A DNA stretch of 64,000 nucleotides from Candidatus Aphodovivens avistercoris (GCA_018710945.1 DVIW01000007.1:1-64000); one strand, 5' to 3'. Shown: positions 8,571 to 19,211, counted from the stretch's first letter. The notes: generated from the sequence alone by a model not told the origin. A program made the numbers and translations.

Positions 8571-8628
8571 GGGGCGTTCGGGGTCGCGCAGCCGCACGCA
8601 GCCGCGCGAGCCCTGCAAAGCGCGCAGG

Positions 8629-10542
8629 CTACAGGGCGGCCACGCGGATGGCTTCGACCAGCTTCTCGACCGGCCAGGAGCCCTTGTCGCCTTCGTGGCG
8701 GTCGCGCACGCTGACGGTGCCTTCCTCCACTTCCTTGTCGCCGAGGACCACCATGTAGGGGATCTTCTGGCTCTGCGCCTTGGCGATCTTCACGCGCATC
8801 GGCTCGTTCTGCTCGTAGACCTCCACGCGGCCGCCGGCGGCCTTCAGCTTGCGCTCCAGCTCGTGCGCCGCCTCGATGTGGCGATCGGCGATGGGCAGCA
8901 CGGCCACCTGCACGGGCGCCAGCCACAGCGGCAGCGCGCCGGCGTAGTGCTCGATGAGGATGCCCAGGAAGCGCTCGATGGAGCCGAAGATGGCGCGGTG
9001 GAGCATCCAGGGGCGCTCTTCGGTGTTGTCCTCGGTGCGGTAGGTCAGGCCGAAACGCTCGGGCAGGTTGAAGTCCACCTGCACCGTGGAGCACTGCCAG
9101 GTGCGCCCGATGGCGTCCTTCACCTTGATGTCGATCTTCGGGCCATAGAACGCGCCGTCGCCCTCGTTGATGTCGTAGGCCAGGTCATGTCGCTCGCAGG
9201 CCGCCTTCAGCGCGTTGGTGGCGTGCTCCCACATGTCGTCGGTGCCGATGGACTTCTCGGGACGCGTGGAGATCTCGGCCGCGTACTCGAACCCGAACGT
9301 GGACATGATGTGGTCCACGAGGTCGAGGATGGCCACCACCTCGTCCACCACCTGCTCGCGCGTGCAGAACACGTGCGCATCGTCCTGGGTGAAGCCGCGG
9401 GCGCGCAGAAGCCCGTGCACCACGCCGCTCATCTCGTGGCGGTACACGGTACCGAACTCGAAGTAGCGCAGCGGCAGGTCGCGGTAGGAGTGGATCTCGT
9501 TGCGGTACAGCATCACGTGGCCCGGGCAGTTCATGGGCTTCACGCCGTACTCGGACAGGCGCGGCTCCTCCTCGGTGCCCTCATTGATGTTGAAGAAGTA
9601 CATGTTCTCTTTGTAGTAGTCGTAGTGGCCCGAGGTCTTCCACACGTCGGCCTTGTAGATGTGCGGGGTGATGACCTCCTCGTAGCCGCGCTCGTACAAA
9701 TCGCGGCGCAGCCACTCCTGCAGCGTGCGGATCACGCGCGCACCGCGGGGCAAGTAAAGCGGCAGACCCACGCCAGCGTCCTCGTCCATCATGTAGATGC
9801 CCAGCTCGCGGCCGAGCTTGCGGTGGTCGCGCTTCTCGGCCTCGGCCAGGTTATGCAGATGCTCGTCAAGCTCCTTCTGCTTGAAGAACGCGGTGCCGTA
9901 GACACGCTGCAGCTGCTCGCGCTCCGCGTCGCCCTTCCAGTACGCGCCGGCCAGCTTCATGACCTTGAACGCGCCGATCTTGCCAGCGGAGGGCAGGTGC
10001 GGGCCGCTGCACAGATCCACGAAGGAGCCGTGGCGGTAGATGGAGATGTCCTCGCCCGCCGGCAGCTCGTCGATGTGCTCCAGCTTGAAGCGCTGGTCGG
10101 CGAAGATGCGCTTCGCCTCGTCGCGCGAGACGACCTCGCGCACGAAGGGCTCGTCGGCCTTGACGATGGCGGCCATCTTCTCTTCGATGGCGGCGAAATC
10201 GTCGGGCGTGAGCGAGCGCGACAGCTCGAAGTCGTAGAAGAAGCCGTCCTCGGTGGCGGGGCCGAACGCTATCTGCGCGCCCGGGAACAGCTCCTGGACA
10301 GCCTCGGCCATCACGTGCGCGCACGAGTGGCGCATGATGCCAAGCGCCTCGGGCGACTTCGCGGTGATGATCTCGACGGTGGCGCCGTCGCGCACGGGGG
10401 CGTTCAGGTCCGCCGGAGCGCCGTCGATCTTGCCGGCCAGCGCCGCCTTCGCCAGGCCCGCGCCGATGGAGGCGGCCACGTCGGCGATGGTGGCGCCCTC
10501 GGGCAGCTCCTTGACGGATCCGTCGGGAAGCACGATGTTCAT
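8629..10542 (-). CDS. thrS: Threonyl-tRNA synthetase
   Basis: This 637-residue class II synthetase charges tRNA-Thr. An N-terminal TGS domain (1-60) precedes the editing domain with its HxxxH signature (RHSCAH, near residue 72). The catalytic core carries the zinc ligand in MNCPGH, motif 2 (FGTVYRHE) and motif 3 (IFGSIERF), and the anticodon-binding domain is C-terminal. Length is standard for bacteria. The ATG at 10542 has AAAGGA upstream. The leader carries two copies of a 24-bp hairpin-forming repeat, but no T-box motif was found. Confidence 0.97.
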   Translation of the reverse strand: MNIVLPDGSVKELPEGATIADVAASIGAGLAKAALAGKIDGAPADLNAPVRDGATVEIITAKSPEALGIMRHSCAHVMAEAVQELFPGAQIAFGPATEDGFFYDFELSRSLTPDDFAAIEEKMAAIVKADEPFVREVVSRDEAKRIFADQRFKLEHIDELPAGEDISIYRHGSFVDLCSGPHLPSAGKIGAFKVMKLAGAYWKGDAEREQLQRVYGTAFFKQKELDEHLHNLAEAEKRDHRKLGRELGIYMMDEDAGVGLPLYLPRGARVIRTLQEWLRRDLYERGYEEVITPHIYKADVWKTSGHYDYYKENMYFFNINEGTEEEPRLSEYGVKPMNCPGHVMLYRNEIHSYRDLPLRYFEFGTVYRHEMSGVVHGLLRARGFTQDDAHVFCTREQVVDEVVAILDLVDHIMSTFGFEYAAEISTRPEKSIGTDDMWEHATNALKAACERHDLAYDINEGDGAFYGPKIDIKVKDAIGRTWQCSTVQVDFNLPERFGLTYRTEDNTEERPWMLHRAIFGSIERFLGILIEHYAGALPLWLAPVQVAVLPIADRHIEAAHELERKLKAAGGRVEVYEQNEPMRVKIAKAQSQKIPYMVVLGDKEVEEGTVSVRDRHEGDKGSWPVEKLVEAIRVAAL

Positions 10543-10560
10543 GGTTCGTTCCTTTCTCGC

Positions 10561-10619
10561 GCCGGGCGCGCACAAAGCGCCTGCGCTGATCTGGTGCCGG
10601 GCGCGCACAAAGCGCCTGC
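10561..10619. repeat. 24-bp direct repeat in the thrS leader
   Basis: Two identical 24-bp copies (10561-10584 and 10596-10619; period 35 bp) lie 19 bp upstream of the thrS start. Each contains a self-complementary GGCGC...GCGCC core and could fold into a small hairpin in the thrS mRNA leader. Confidence 0.85.
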
Positions 10620-10922
10620 ACGGGGATGATCCTGCCGCCCGCGTGGCTGCGGGCAGCCGCACAAGTATGCCACGACCGGCCCGCGCGCGCCACCGCCGAT
10701 GCGCAGGAACACGCGAAATCACGCAAGGCGCGGCAGGCGGCGCAAGGACGAAGGGGGCGAAGAAGCGCCGGGGACGCACCGCTCGCGCGGAGCGGCGCAG
10801 GCGGCCGGCGCGGCAGGCGGCTCCAAGCTCCGCGTCCCGCGCGCCATCCAGCTGCCCCGCACCGGCGCGCTGCCCAACCTCAGCGCCCCCGCATCCCGCG
10901 CCCGCCCCACGCCCCTGAAACG
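10620..10922. other. Intergenic segment upstream of the thrS leader
   Basis: GC-rich, partly purine-rich sequence without recognisable promoter boxes or coding potential on either strand. The thrS promoter should lie here but could not be pinned down. Confidence 0.4.
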
Positions 10923-10948
10923 CGGAAGCCGCCCGAAGGCGGCTTCCG
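10923..10948. terminator. Terminator hairpin after zinc-ribbon gene
   Basis: A perfect 11-bp stem (10923-10933 with 10938-10948) closes a tetraloop that reads TTCG on the minus strand and is followed there by CGTTTC. It lies 35 bp past the zinc-ribbon stop codon. Confidence 0.75.
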
Positions 10949-10983
10949 TTCGCATTCCCTTGCCGACGCGCGGACGGCAGGCG

Positions 10984-11478
10984 CTACTGCTGCGGCTGCT
11001 CGGCGTGCTGCTGCGGGCGCGGACGCTGGCGCTGCGGGCGGCGATGGCCGGCGCCCTGCATCGGCGTGGCGCAGTACGGGCACACCGTCCACGACGGGTC
11101 GAGCGCGCGATGGCACGCGGGGCACATGTTCTTCAGGCGCGAATGGCAGTTCGGGCACAGGATGTAGTCGTCCTCCACCGGGTACCCGCAGGCGGCGCAC
11201 TCGCCGTACTTCATCAGCTGGCGCTGCTTCAGCGCGATCTCAAGCTCCTGCTCGTCGCGGTCGATCTGCAGAAGCGAGGGGCGCAGCAGGCAGTAGGCCA
11301 CCACGCCGAGGAACGGGATCAAGCCGATGAGGCACCAGGCCCACGACGATCCGCGCTGGTAGGCATCGCGCGCGATCCAGATGATGGACAGCACATACAA
11401 AATGACGAGCACCACGACGACCACGGTGAACGCCATCTGAAGCTCCGGCGTCCACAGCTGGGACAGCAGTTCGCTCAT
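10984..11478 (-). CDS. Membrane-anchored double zinc-ribbon protein
   Basis: This 164-residue protein has two predicted transmembrane helices (about residues 14-37 and 47-66) and then a cytoplasmic region with several CxxC pairs: CAACG, CPNC, CPAC and CPYC (residues 93-139). These should form two zinc ribbons. The last 25 residues are Gln/Arg/Pro-rich. Such zinc-ribbon plus transmembrane proteins are common in Gram-positive bacteria and have no established function. The ATG at 11478 has a GGGGAAG site. It looks monocistronic, with a terminator downstream. Confidence 0.8.
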   Translation of the reverse strand: MSELLSQLWTPELQMAFTVVVVVLVILYVLSIIWIARDAYQRGSSWAWCLIGLIPFLGVVAYCLLRPSLLQIDRDEQELEIALKQRQLMKYGECAACGYPVEDDYILCPNCHSRLKNMCPACHRALDPSWTVCPYCATPMQGAGHRRPQRQRPRPQQHAEQPQQ

Positions 11479-11743
11479 ATCTTCCCCGATCTCTCCCGGG
11501 CGTCGCGGACAAGCCGTCGCGCGATCGCCGCCGATGTGCCGTGCGCGAACCTGCCGCGCACGGCACATCATTATAGCAAAGATGCCTCACCTGCGCGTTT
11601 AAGCGCGCGAAACCCCGTTGAACGCGCAGCACGCGCCGCGTTCGCCAGGCGAAGGCGGCCCTGCGGCCCACAACAGAACCGCGCTCCCGCGCCCGTCCGC
11701 CGCGCCCCGCCGCGCTCCGCCGGCTCCCCGGCCGGAAACCCCG

Positions 11744-14425
11744 CTAGCCCAGCTCGGCCAGCTGCGCCTCCACGCGCGCCAGCTGGTCCTCGATGTCAGC
11801 CAGCTTCGCGCGGTCCTTCTCCACGATCTCGGGCGCGGCCTTGGCCAAAAAGCCCGGATTCGACAGCTTCTTCGCGAACTTCGCCTGGTCGCCGGCGAGC
11901 TTCTTCTGCTCCTTCTGCAGGCGGGCGCGCTCGGCGTCGAAGTCGATGAGGCCCGTCAGCACGCTGTACACCTCGGCGCCCTCCACCACGACGGCAGCGC
12001 TCTCGGCGGGCTTGGCGGCCCCCGCGCCGATCACGAGGCTCGCCACGTGCGCCATCGAAGCGATCTGCGGGCGCAGCGCCTCCAGCACGTCCACGGCGCC
12101 GACCTCGGCGTTCACCACGACGTCGAGCTCCTGGCGCGGCGCGATGCCGTAGCGCGCACGCGTGGAGCGCACGGCGCCCACCACGTCGCACAAAAGGCCC
12201 ACGGCGCGCTCGGCGGCCTCGTCGCGCCAGTGCGCGAGCGCCTCCGGCTCGGGCCAGGCAGCCACCATGAGCGCGGGCGCCTCATCGCCGTGCGGCACGT
12301 TCTCCCAAATGGCCTCGGTGACGAACGGCATCGCCGGGTGCAGCAGGCGCAGCGCCTGGTCGAGCACGTACACGAGGTTGCGCTGCGTCTGCAGGCGCGC
12401 CTCGGGGTCGGCCTCGCCGCGCAGGTCGGCCTTCGAGAACTCGATGTACCAGTCGCAGAACTCGCTCCAGAAGAAGGCGTTGAGCTCGCGGGCCACCTCG
12501 CCGAACTGGTACGTCTCGATGCCGCGCGTCACCTGCTCGGACAGGCGCGCCAGCCGACTGAAGATCCACGCGTCGGCCTGCGTGCGCGCCACGGGCTCAC
12601 CGGGCGTGAAGCCCTCCAGGTTGCCCAGCACGAAGCGGCTCGCGTTCCAGATCTTCGTCACGAACGCGCGCGCCTGCTCGGTGCGCGGGCTGCCGATGAG
12701 CTTATGCGTCTTCTTGTCGATGTCGGCGTCGAAGCGCACGTCCTGGTTGTTCGTCACGAGCGTCAGCAGGTTGAAGCGCATCGCGTCGGCGCCGTACATG
12801 GCGATGAGGTCCATCGGGTCCACGCCGTTGCCCTTGCTCTTCGACATGCGCGTGCCGTCCTTCGCCAGGATGGTGGCGTAGATCACCACGTCCTTGAAGG
12901 GGATCTCCCTGCAGAAGTAGGTAGACGCCATGATCATGCGCGCCACCCACAGCGCGATGATGTCGCGCGCCGTCACGAGCGCGGTCGTGGGATGGTGCCC
13001 CTCCATGCGCTCGGGATGGTCGGGCCAGCCCTGCGTGGCGAAGGTCCACAGCTGGCTGGAGAACCAGGTGTCCAGCACGTCCTCGTCCTGGCGCAGCGGC
13101 GCGCCGCAGTGCGGGCACACTTCGGCGTCCTCCATGAGGGCGTCGGTCCAGCCGCACGCGTCGCAGTAGAACACGGGGATGCGGTGGCCCCACCACAGCT
13201 GGCGCGAGATGCACCAGTCTTTGAGGTTCTCCATCCACGTGAGGTAGGTCTGCGTCCAGCGCGCGGGATGGAACGTCACATCCCCGCTCGTCACGGCTTC
13301 GGTGGCCGGACCCTTCAGCTTGTCCACGGCCACGAACCACTGCTCGGACAGCCACGGCTCCAGCGTGGAGTGGCAGCGGTAGCAGTGCATGACCGAGTGG
13401 TCGTGGTCCTCCACGTGGTCGAGCAGCCCGTGCTCTTCGAACCACGCCACCACGGCCTGCCGGCATTCCTCGCGGCTCATGCCGGAGAATTCGCCGTAAC
13501 CTTCCACCACGTGCGCGGTCTCGTCGAAGATGTTGATCTTCTCAAGCCCGTGGCGCTCGCCCATGCCGAAGTCGTTGGGGTCGTGGGCCGGCGTCACCTT
13601 CACGAAGCCGGAGCCGAAGCCCGCGTCAACGTAGAAGTCGCTGAAGATGGGGATCTCGCGGTCCACGATGGGCAGCACCACCGTGGCGCCGACGAACTTC
13701 TCCTTCTCGTGGTCCTTCGGCGAGACCGCCACGCCCGTGTCGCCGAGCATCGTCTCGGGGCGCGTGGTGGCAACGACGATGTAGTCCTGGCCGTCCACCG
13801 GCTCCTTCAGCGGGTAGCGCAGATGCCACAGGTGCCCCGCCTCGTCCTCGTACTCGGCCTCGTCGTCAGCGATGGCGGTGGTGCAGTGCGGGCACCAGTT
13901 CACGATGCGCTTGCCGCGGTAGATGAGCCCGTCATGGTACCAGTCGCAGAACACGCGGCGGACGGCCTTCGCGTAGTCGGCGTCCATCGTGAAGTGCGGG
14001 TCGGAGAAGTCGATGGAGCAGCCCATGCGCTTGATCTGCTCGACGATGTGCCCGCCGTACTCGTGCGTCCAGTCCCAGCACGCCTCGATGAACTTCTCGC
14101 GGCCGATCTCGCGGCGCGAGATGCCCTCGTCGGCCAGCTTCTTGTCCACCTTCGTCTGCGTGGCGATGCCCGCGTGGTCGGTCCCCAGCACCCAGCGCGT
14201 GGAGACGCCGCGCATGCGGGCCGTGCGGACGATGGTGTCCTGGATGGTGTCGTCGAGCGCATGGCCCATGTGCAGCACGCCCGTCACGTTCGGCGGCGGG
14301 ATGGTCACCGTGCAGTCGCCCACGCCGGGGTTGCGGCGGTAGTACTCCCCCGCCATCCACTTGTCCAGCATGCGCTGCTCGATGGCTGCAGCGTCGTAGG
14401 TCTTGGGCATATTCTCCATGGTCAT
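11744..14425 (-). CDS. valS: Valyl-tRNA synthetase
   Basis: This 893-residue class I synthetase charges tRNA-Val and edits mischarged Thr. It shows the HIGH-type motif (VLHMGHA, about residue 45), the editing domain (TTRPETMLGD), zinc-binding cysteines in CPHCTTAI and in CDACGW/CPHCG, the MSKSKGN motif, an anticodon-binding domain and the C-terminal coiled-coil arm (about residues 830-893) specific to ValRS. The ATG at 14425 is preferred for its AAAGGG spacing. It lies 97 bp after clpX with a hairpin between. Confidence 0.97.
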   Translation of the reverse strand: MTMENMPKTYDAAAIEQRMLDKWMAGEYYRRNPGVGDCTVTIPPPNVTGVLHMGHALDDTIQDTIVRTARMRGVSTRWVLGTDHAGIATQTKVDKKLADEGISRREIGREKFIEACWDWTHEYGGHIVEQIKRMGCSIDFSDPHFTMDADYAKAVRRVFCDWYHDGLIYRGKRIVNWCPHCTTAIADDEAEYEDEAGHLWHLRYPLKEPVDGQDYIVVATTRPETMLGDTGVAVSPKDHEKEKFVGATVVLPIVDREIPIFSDFYVDAGFGSGFVKVTPAHDPNDFGMGERHGLEKINIFDETAHVVEGYGEFSGMSREECRQAVVAWFEEHGLLDHVEDHDHSVMHCYRCHSTLEPWLSEQWFVAVDKLKGPATEAVTSGDVTFHPARWTQTYLTWMENLKDWCISRQLWWGHRIPVFYCDACGWTDALMEDAEVCPHCGAPLRQDEDVLDTWFSSQLWTFATQGWPDHPERMEGHHPTTALVTARDIIALWVARMIMASTYFCREIPFKDVVIYATILAKDGTRMSKSKGNGVDPMDLIAMYGADAMRFNLLTLVTNNQDVRFDADIDKKTHKLIGSPRTEQARAFVTKIWNASRFVLGNLEGFTPGEPVARTQADAWIFSRLARLSEQVTRGIETYQFGEVARELNAFFWSEFCDWYIEFSKADLRGEADPEARLQTQRNLVYVLDQALRLLHPAMPFVTEAIWENVPHGDEAPALMVAAWPEPEALAHWRDEAAERAVGLLCDVVGAVRSTRARYGIAPRQELDVVVNAEVGAVDVLEALRPQIASMAHVASLVIGAGAAKPAESAAVVVEGAEVYSVLTGLIDFDAERARLQKEQKKLAGDQAKFAKKLSNPGFLAKAAPEIVEKDRAKLADIEDQLARVEAQLAELG

Positions 14426-14466
14426 GGTCTCGTTTCCCTTTCCGAAAGCTTCTGCGGGCATCCCGC

Positions 14467-14502
14467 GGAAAACGGAGGCGGCCCCGCGAGCGCAGGGCCG
14501 CC
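14467..14502 (-). terminator. Hairpin between clpX and valS
   Basis: An 8-bp GC stem (14477-14484 with 14495-14502) is followed on the minus strand by TCCGTTTTCC. It may terminate or attenuate clpX transcription before valS. Confidence 0.5.
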
Positions 14503-14521
14503 GGCTTGCGTCGTGGATGGG

Positions 14522-15907
<1,386 letters not shown>

Positions 15908-15912
15908 GGAAT

Positions 15913-16557
15913 CTATTCGCTCTTCTCTTCGGCGGAAGCGGCGCGGGAGGTGGCGATGCGGTCCACCAGGCCATACGCCACGGCTTCCTCGGCGGTCAGC
16001 CAGTTGTCGCGCTCGCAGTCGGCGTGCAGCTGCTCAGGCTCCTTGCCGCAGTGCTTCGCCAGGATGCCCTCCAGGCGGTCGCGCGTCTTCTTGATCTCCT
16101 CGGCCATGATCTGGATGTCGGTCTGCTGGGTGTGGCCGTCGCCCGTGCCGCCCATCGGCTGGTGGATCATCACCTGGGCGTTCGGCAGGATCAAACGCTT
16201 GCCCGGTGCGCCGCCGGCCAGAAGCACCGAGCCCATGGAGGCCGCCATGCCCAGGCAGATGGTGGACACGTCGCACTTCACGAACTGCATGGTGTCGTAG
16301 ATGGCCAGACCCGCCGACACGCTGCCGCCCGGCGAGTTGATGTAGAGGGAGATGTCCTTCTCGGGGTCGGCGCTCTCCAGGTGCAAAAGCTGCGCTACCA
16401 CGGAGTTCGCCACGTGGTCGTCGATCGGCTCGCCCAGAAAGACGATGCGGTCGTTGAGCAGGCGCGAGTAGATGTCGTAGCTGCGCTCGCCGCGCGGCGA
16501 CTGCTCGATGACGTAGGGGATCAGCGCCGAGCGGGTCGGCTGGAACTGGTTGCCCAT
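15913..16557 (-). CDS. clpP: ATP-dependent Clp protease proteolytic subunit
   Basis: This 214-residue serine peptidase forms the barrel that partners ClpX. The nucleophile is in MAASMGS (Ser107), the catalytic His is in MIHQP (His132), and the Asp lies in the HADCERD region (about residue 180). The oxyanion/handle regions YINSPGGSV and the C-terminal GLVD are present. A short propeptide of about 12-15 residues is expected. Only one clpP is visible, although actinobacteria often carry two. The clpX start lies 5 bp downstream. Confidence 0.97.
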   Translation of the reverse strand: MGNQFQPTRSALIPYVIEQSPRGERSYDIYSRLLNDRIVFLGEPIDDHVANSVVAQLLHLESADPEKDISLYINSPGGSVSAGLAIYDTMQFVKCDVSTICLGMAASMGSVLLAGGAPGKRLILPNAQVMIHQPMGGTGDGHTQQTDIQIMAEEIKKTRDRLEGILAKHCGKEPEQLHADCERDNWLTAEEAVAYGLVDRIATSRAASAEEKSE

Positions 16558-16679
16558 TGTTTGCCTCGCTTACCTCGTGCGGCGCACGGCGCCGCTGTGT
16601 CATGTTACGTCAGCTTTTATAGCACACGGGCGCGCCCCAAGGCACGCCCGCGACGGGAAAACTATGGGACGCGCTTGCG

Positions 16680-18089
16680 CTACTCGGCGTCGGCAGCGGC
16701 CTCCTCGGCGGGCTCGGCCGCCTTCTCGGCCTTCTTCGAGGACTTCTTGGCCGGCTTCTTCTCGGCCTCGTCCTTCATCTCGGTCACCTTCGCCTTGTCC
16801 ATCACGTCCTTGGCGGCGTTCGAGCGCATGATGCCCTCGCGCAGCAGGTGCAAACGGCCGCCCTCGCGCCATTCCTTCTCCAGCGCCTTGGGATCCTCGG
16901 CGCCGCTGTTGGCGAACTCCTCGGCCAGGTCCTCGTCGGTCACTTCCATGCCGAAGTGGCGCGCCCAGGCGTCAAGCGCCAGGTCCTGCTTCACGTTGTC
17001 GGCGGCCTGACGGCGCACGTCCTCCTTGAACTGGTCGGCGGTGATGCCCTCCTGCGCCAGGTAGGCGTCGAAGGTGGTGCCGCGGCTCTGCAGCTGCTGG
17101 AAGAAGTCCTGCAGAAGCTGGGTCTCGGCCTGCTCGCACAGGGCCGCGGGGATCTCGCCCTCCAGGCGGTCGGCCAGCTGGCCCAGGCAGGAGATCTCCT
17201 TCATGCGCGGGACGATCTGGTCAAGCTGCGCCTTCACCGACTCGGCGATGCGCGCGCGCATGTCCTCGACGTTCTCGAAGCCCAGCGTGCCTTTCACCCA
17301 CTCGTCGGTGACCTCGGGCAGCACCTTCTTCTTGACCACCTTCACCTCCACGTCGAAGTGGATCTTGGCGGTCTTGCCGGAAAGCGGCGAGGTCATGACC
17401 GTGGCGTCCGCCGCGGCGGGCACGTCGATGTCGAACTGCTTGGTCTGGCCCTTCTTCATGCCCAAAAGCTCGTCGTTGAACGCCTGCGGCAGAAGCGTGG
17501 AGTCCATGCCCCACAGGCGCGACTCGGAGCTGATGGACGGGATGTCCTCGCCCGCGTCGTCGGTGGCCTTGATGGCCAGCTCAACCCAGTTCTCAGGCTT
17601 CACCTTGGTGGCGGCGTTGGCGTCCACCAGCTCGTAGTAGTGCTCGCGCAGCTGGTCCACCTGGGTGTCGATGTCCTCGTCGGACACCTGGTCGGAGGGA
17701 AGCTCCACCTCCACGGGCTCATAGCTGGACAGCTCGAACTCCGGCTTCTTTTCGATCTCGAAGGAGAAGGTGAAGTCGGAGCCGGACGCGGCCAGGCCCA
17801 TGTCCTCGCCGAAAGACGGCGAGCCGGCGGGATAGATGCCCGACTCGTCGATGGCCACGGGGTAGGTCTCGTTCACCAGGTCGTCGGAGACGGTGGCGGC
17901 GATGTAGTCCTTGCCCAGCGCGTTGTCGATGACCGGGCGCGGGGCCTTGCCCTTGCGGAAGCCGGGGAAGTTGTACTTCTTCGCGGCATCGCGGTAGGCC
18001 TGCTTCATGCGGGCGTCCACCTGCTTGGCATCGATGGTGACGGTAACCTTGACGCGGTTGCCTTCCAACGCCTCTACTTTAGTTTCCAC
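16680..18089 (-). CDS. tig: Trigger factor (ribosome-associated chaperone)
   Basis: This 469-residue chaperone and peptidyl-prolyl isomerase binds ribosomal protein L23 at the exit tunnel. The ribosome-binding signature GFRKGKAP is at residues 43-50, the FKBP-type domain follows (about 150-240), and the C-terminal domain ends in a Lys/Ala/Glu-rich tail. The GTG at 18089 was preferred because GGAGG lies 8 bp upstream; ATG codons a few codons earlier overlap or abut this site and would leave it unused. It heads the tig-clpP-clpX cluster, with a 122-bp gap before clpP. Confidence 0.95.
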   Translation of the reverse strand: METKVEALEGNRVKVTVTIDAKQVDARMKQAYRDAAKKYNFPGFRKGKAPRPVIDNALGKDYIAATVSDDLVNETYPVAIDESGIYPAGSPSFGEDMGLAASGSDFTFSFEIEKKPEFELSSYEPVEVELPSDQVSDEDIDTQVDQLREHYYELVDANAATKVKPENWVELAIKATDDAGEDIPSISSESRLWGMDSTLLPQAFNDELLGMKKGQTKQFDIDVPAAADATVMTSPLSGKTAKIHFDVEVKVVKKKVLPEVTDEWVKGTLGFENVEDMRARIAESVKAQLDQIVPRMKEISCLGQLADRLEGEIPAALCEQAETQLLQDFFQQLQSRGTTFDAYLAQEGITADQFKEDVRRQAADNVKQDLALDAWARHFGMEVTDEDLAEEFANSGAEDPKALEKEWREGGRLHLLREGIMRSNAAKDVMDKAKVTEMKDEAEKKPAKKSSKKAEKAAEPAEEAAADAE

Positions 18090-18437
18090 GTAACTATCCT
18101 CCATCATTGACGTCGTACCCGGTGGCGGCGGCTTTCCTGCCGCAGCGCGCCGGACGGGCGGCGGACGCGTTTCGCCCGCGAAAAACACCGACTTGGCATT
18201 ATCGCACAGCGTCGCCCGTTGGGAAAGCGGGTTCACGAAAGATGCGCCCGCGCGCGAGGATGCGCGGCGGACGGGCGCGATCGGCAGCGGCGTGGCGGGC
18301 TGTGGCCGGCGAAGCGCAGGCTGCGGCAGGAAACGGTTTCCTTACCGGTTGAAAAACCGACCGTCGTGCTGCATTTCTCCGCCGCAAACGGGTATGATGA
18401 AGAGGTTGTACGCAAACGGGCAAGGAAGGCGATACGC
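18090..18437. other. Divergent intergenic region, tig and small membrane protein
   Basis: This 348-bp region must hold promoters for both flanking genes. On the minus strand GATAAT (18198-18203) is a possible tig -10, with a poor TTTCCC -35 at 17 bp. On the plus strand TATGAT (18393-18398) lies 40 bp before the small membrane protein start. Nothing else is recognised. Confidence 0.5.
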
Positions 18438-18794
18438 GTGAACGCAGCATTGAACATTCCCCAGGAACGCGAGCTCAAGCGCCTCATTGACTTCGAGCGC
18501 AGCACCTGCAGCGTCAACGGCGAGCTGGTGTACCGCTGCGCTTTGCCCTACCGCCCCGACGACGAGCTGCAGGCCGAGCTGATCGAGCACGGCATGCTGG
18601 CGAAACGGCAGGATCCGCGCCGCGGCGCCATCGTCGTCATCGCCACCGACGGCTACTCCTATTTCATGGAGAAGGCGCGCGCCGAGCGCGAGGCCGCCCA
18701 CGCCCACAGCCGCGAGATGCGCCTGCTGGCTTCCGGCATCGTCGGCGGCGCGCTGTGCATCGTCGTCGGCTTCCTGCTGGGGCATTTCCTGTAA
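18438..18794 (+). CDS. Small C-terminally membrane-anchored protein, unknown function
   Basis: This 118-residue protein is not recognised. The GTG at 18438 follows AAGGAAGG. Residues 1-75 form a soluble, possibly winged-helix-like region with one Cys (C24) and a Pro-rich turn. A charged helix (about 75-93) then leads into a single hydrophobic segment (about 95-117) at the extreme C-terminus, giving a tail-anchored layout. Codon usage matches the neighbours. It stands alone between the divergent tig operon and convergent tRNA genes. It may be lineage-specific. Confidence 0.7.
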   Translation: MNAALNIPQERELKRLIDFERSTCSVNGELVYRCALPYRPDDELQAELIEHGMLAKRQDPRRGAIVVIATDGYSYFMEKARAEREAAHAHSREMRLLASGIVGGALCIVVGFLLGHFL

Positions 18795-18940
18795 AGCGCC
18801 TCCCGCAAAAGCGGAATGGGGGCAGGCCGCCGCGCCAGGCGGGGGAAGGCCGCCTTCCAGGCGAAGCCGGGGGCGGGCGTCCTCCGCAGGCCAAGCCCCG
18901 GGAAAGCCGCCCGTTCCGCAAGCCCCTGCGCTCCCGGAAA

Positions 18941-18967
18941 ACGGAAAGGCCCCGGCGACGGGGCCTT
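18941..18967 (-). terminator. Second terminator-like hairpin after tRNA operon
   Basis: An 8-bp stem (18946-18953 with 18960-18967) is followed on the minus strand by a T-rich tract. It could back up the terminator at 19082-19104 or end plus-strand transcription from the small membrane protein gene. Confidence 0.55.
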
Positions 18968-19015
18968 CGACCGCGATGGCGGCCGTCGAAAACCCGTGCT
19001 TTCGCCGCGCGAGCC

Positions 19016-19053
19016 CGGCGCGGACGCCTGCCTCCGAGGAGGCGTCCGCGCCG
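19016..19053. repeat. 14-bp perfect inverted repeat
   Basis: Arms 19016-19029 and 19040-19053 are perfectly complementary with a 10-nt loop. It lies between two terminator-like hairpins and has no T-run of its own. Confidence 0.7.
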
Positions 19054-19081
19054 ATCGGACCTTGGCACGGGCCCGAAAATG

Positions 19082-19104
19082 AAAAAGCCCCGTCGCCGGG
19101 GCTT
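19082..19104 (-). terminator. Rho-independent terminator of the tRNA-His/Lys operon
   Basis: A GC-rich 7-bp stem is followed on the minus strand by five T, starting 10 bp after the encoded CCA of tRNA-Lys. Confidence 0.85.
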
Positions 19105-19113
19105 GGATTCGAA

Positions 19114-19189
19114 TGGTGGACCGTCGGGGACTCGAACCCCGGACCTTGGGATTAAGAGTCCCCTGCTCTACCAACTAAGCTAACGGTCC
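19114..19189 (-). tRNA. tRNA-Lys (CTT)
   Basis: This 76-nt gene folds as a cloverleaf, with 7-bp acceptor stem GGACCGT/ACGGTCC, T-loop GTTCGAGTCCC and anticodon loop CTCTTAA giving anticodon CTT (reads AAG). The CCA end is encoded. It is cotranscribed downstream of tRNA-His with a 22-bp spacer. Confidence 0.96.
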
Positions 19190-19211
19190 AAGAAGCATCT
19201 GTCTGGCGCGC

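Noticed and set aside
8695-10629. Long plus-strand open frame opposite thrS
   Set aside because: Mirror frame of a certain gene, with Val/Leu/His-rich composition and no recognisable fold.
10543-10983. T-box riboswitch before thrS (and before valS at 14426-14521)
   Set aside because: No T-box consensus (AGGGTGG-type) or specifier stem was found. The valS gap is too short and the thrS leader holds only the duplicated hairpin.
19016-19104. CRISPR-like or mobile-element inverted repeats near the tRNA genes
   Set aside because: The hairpins have no regular spacers, no target-site duplication and no transposase or integrase gene nearby. They are explained better as terminators.
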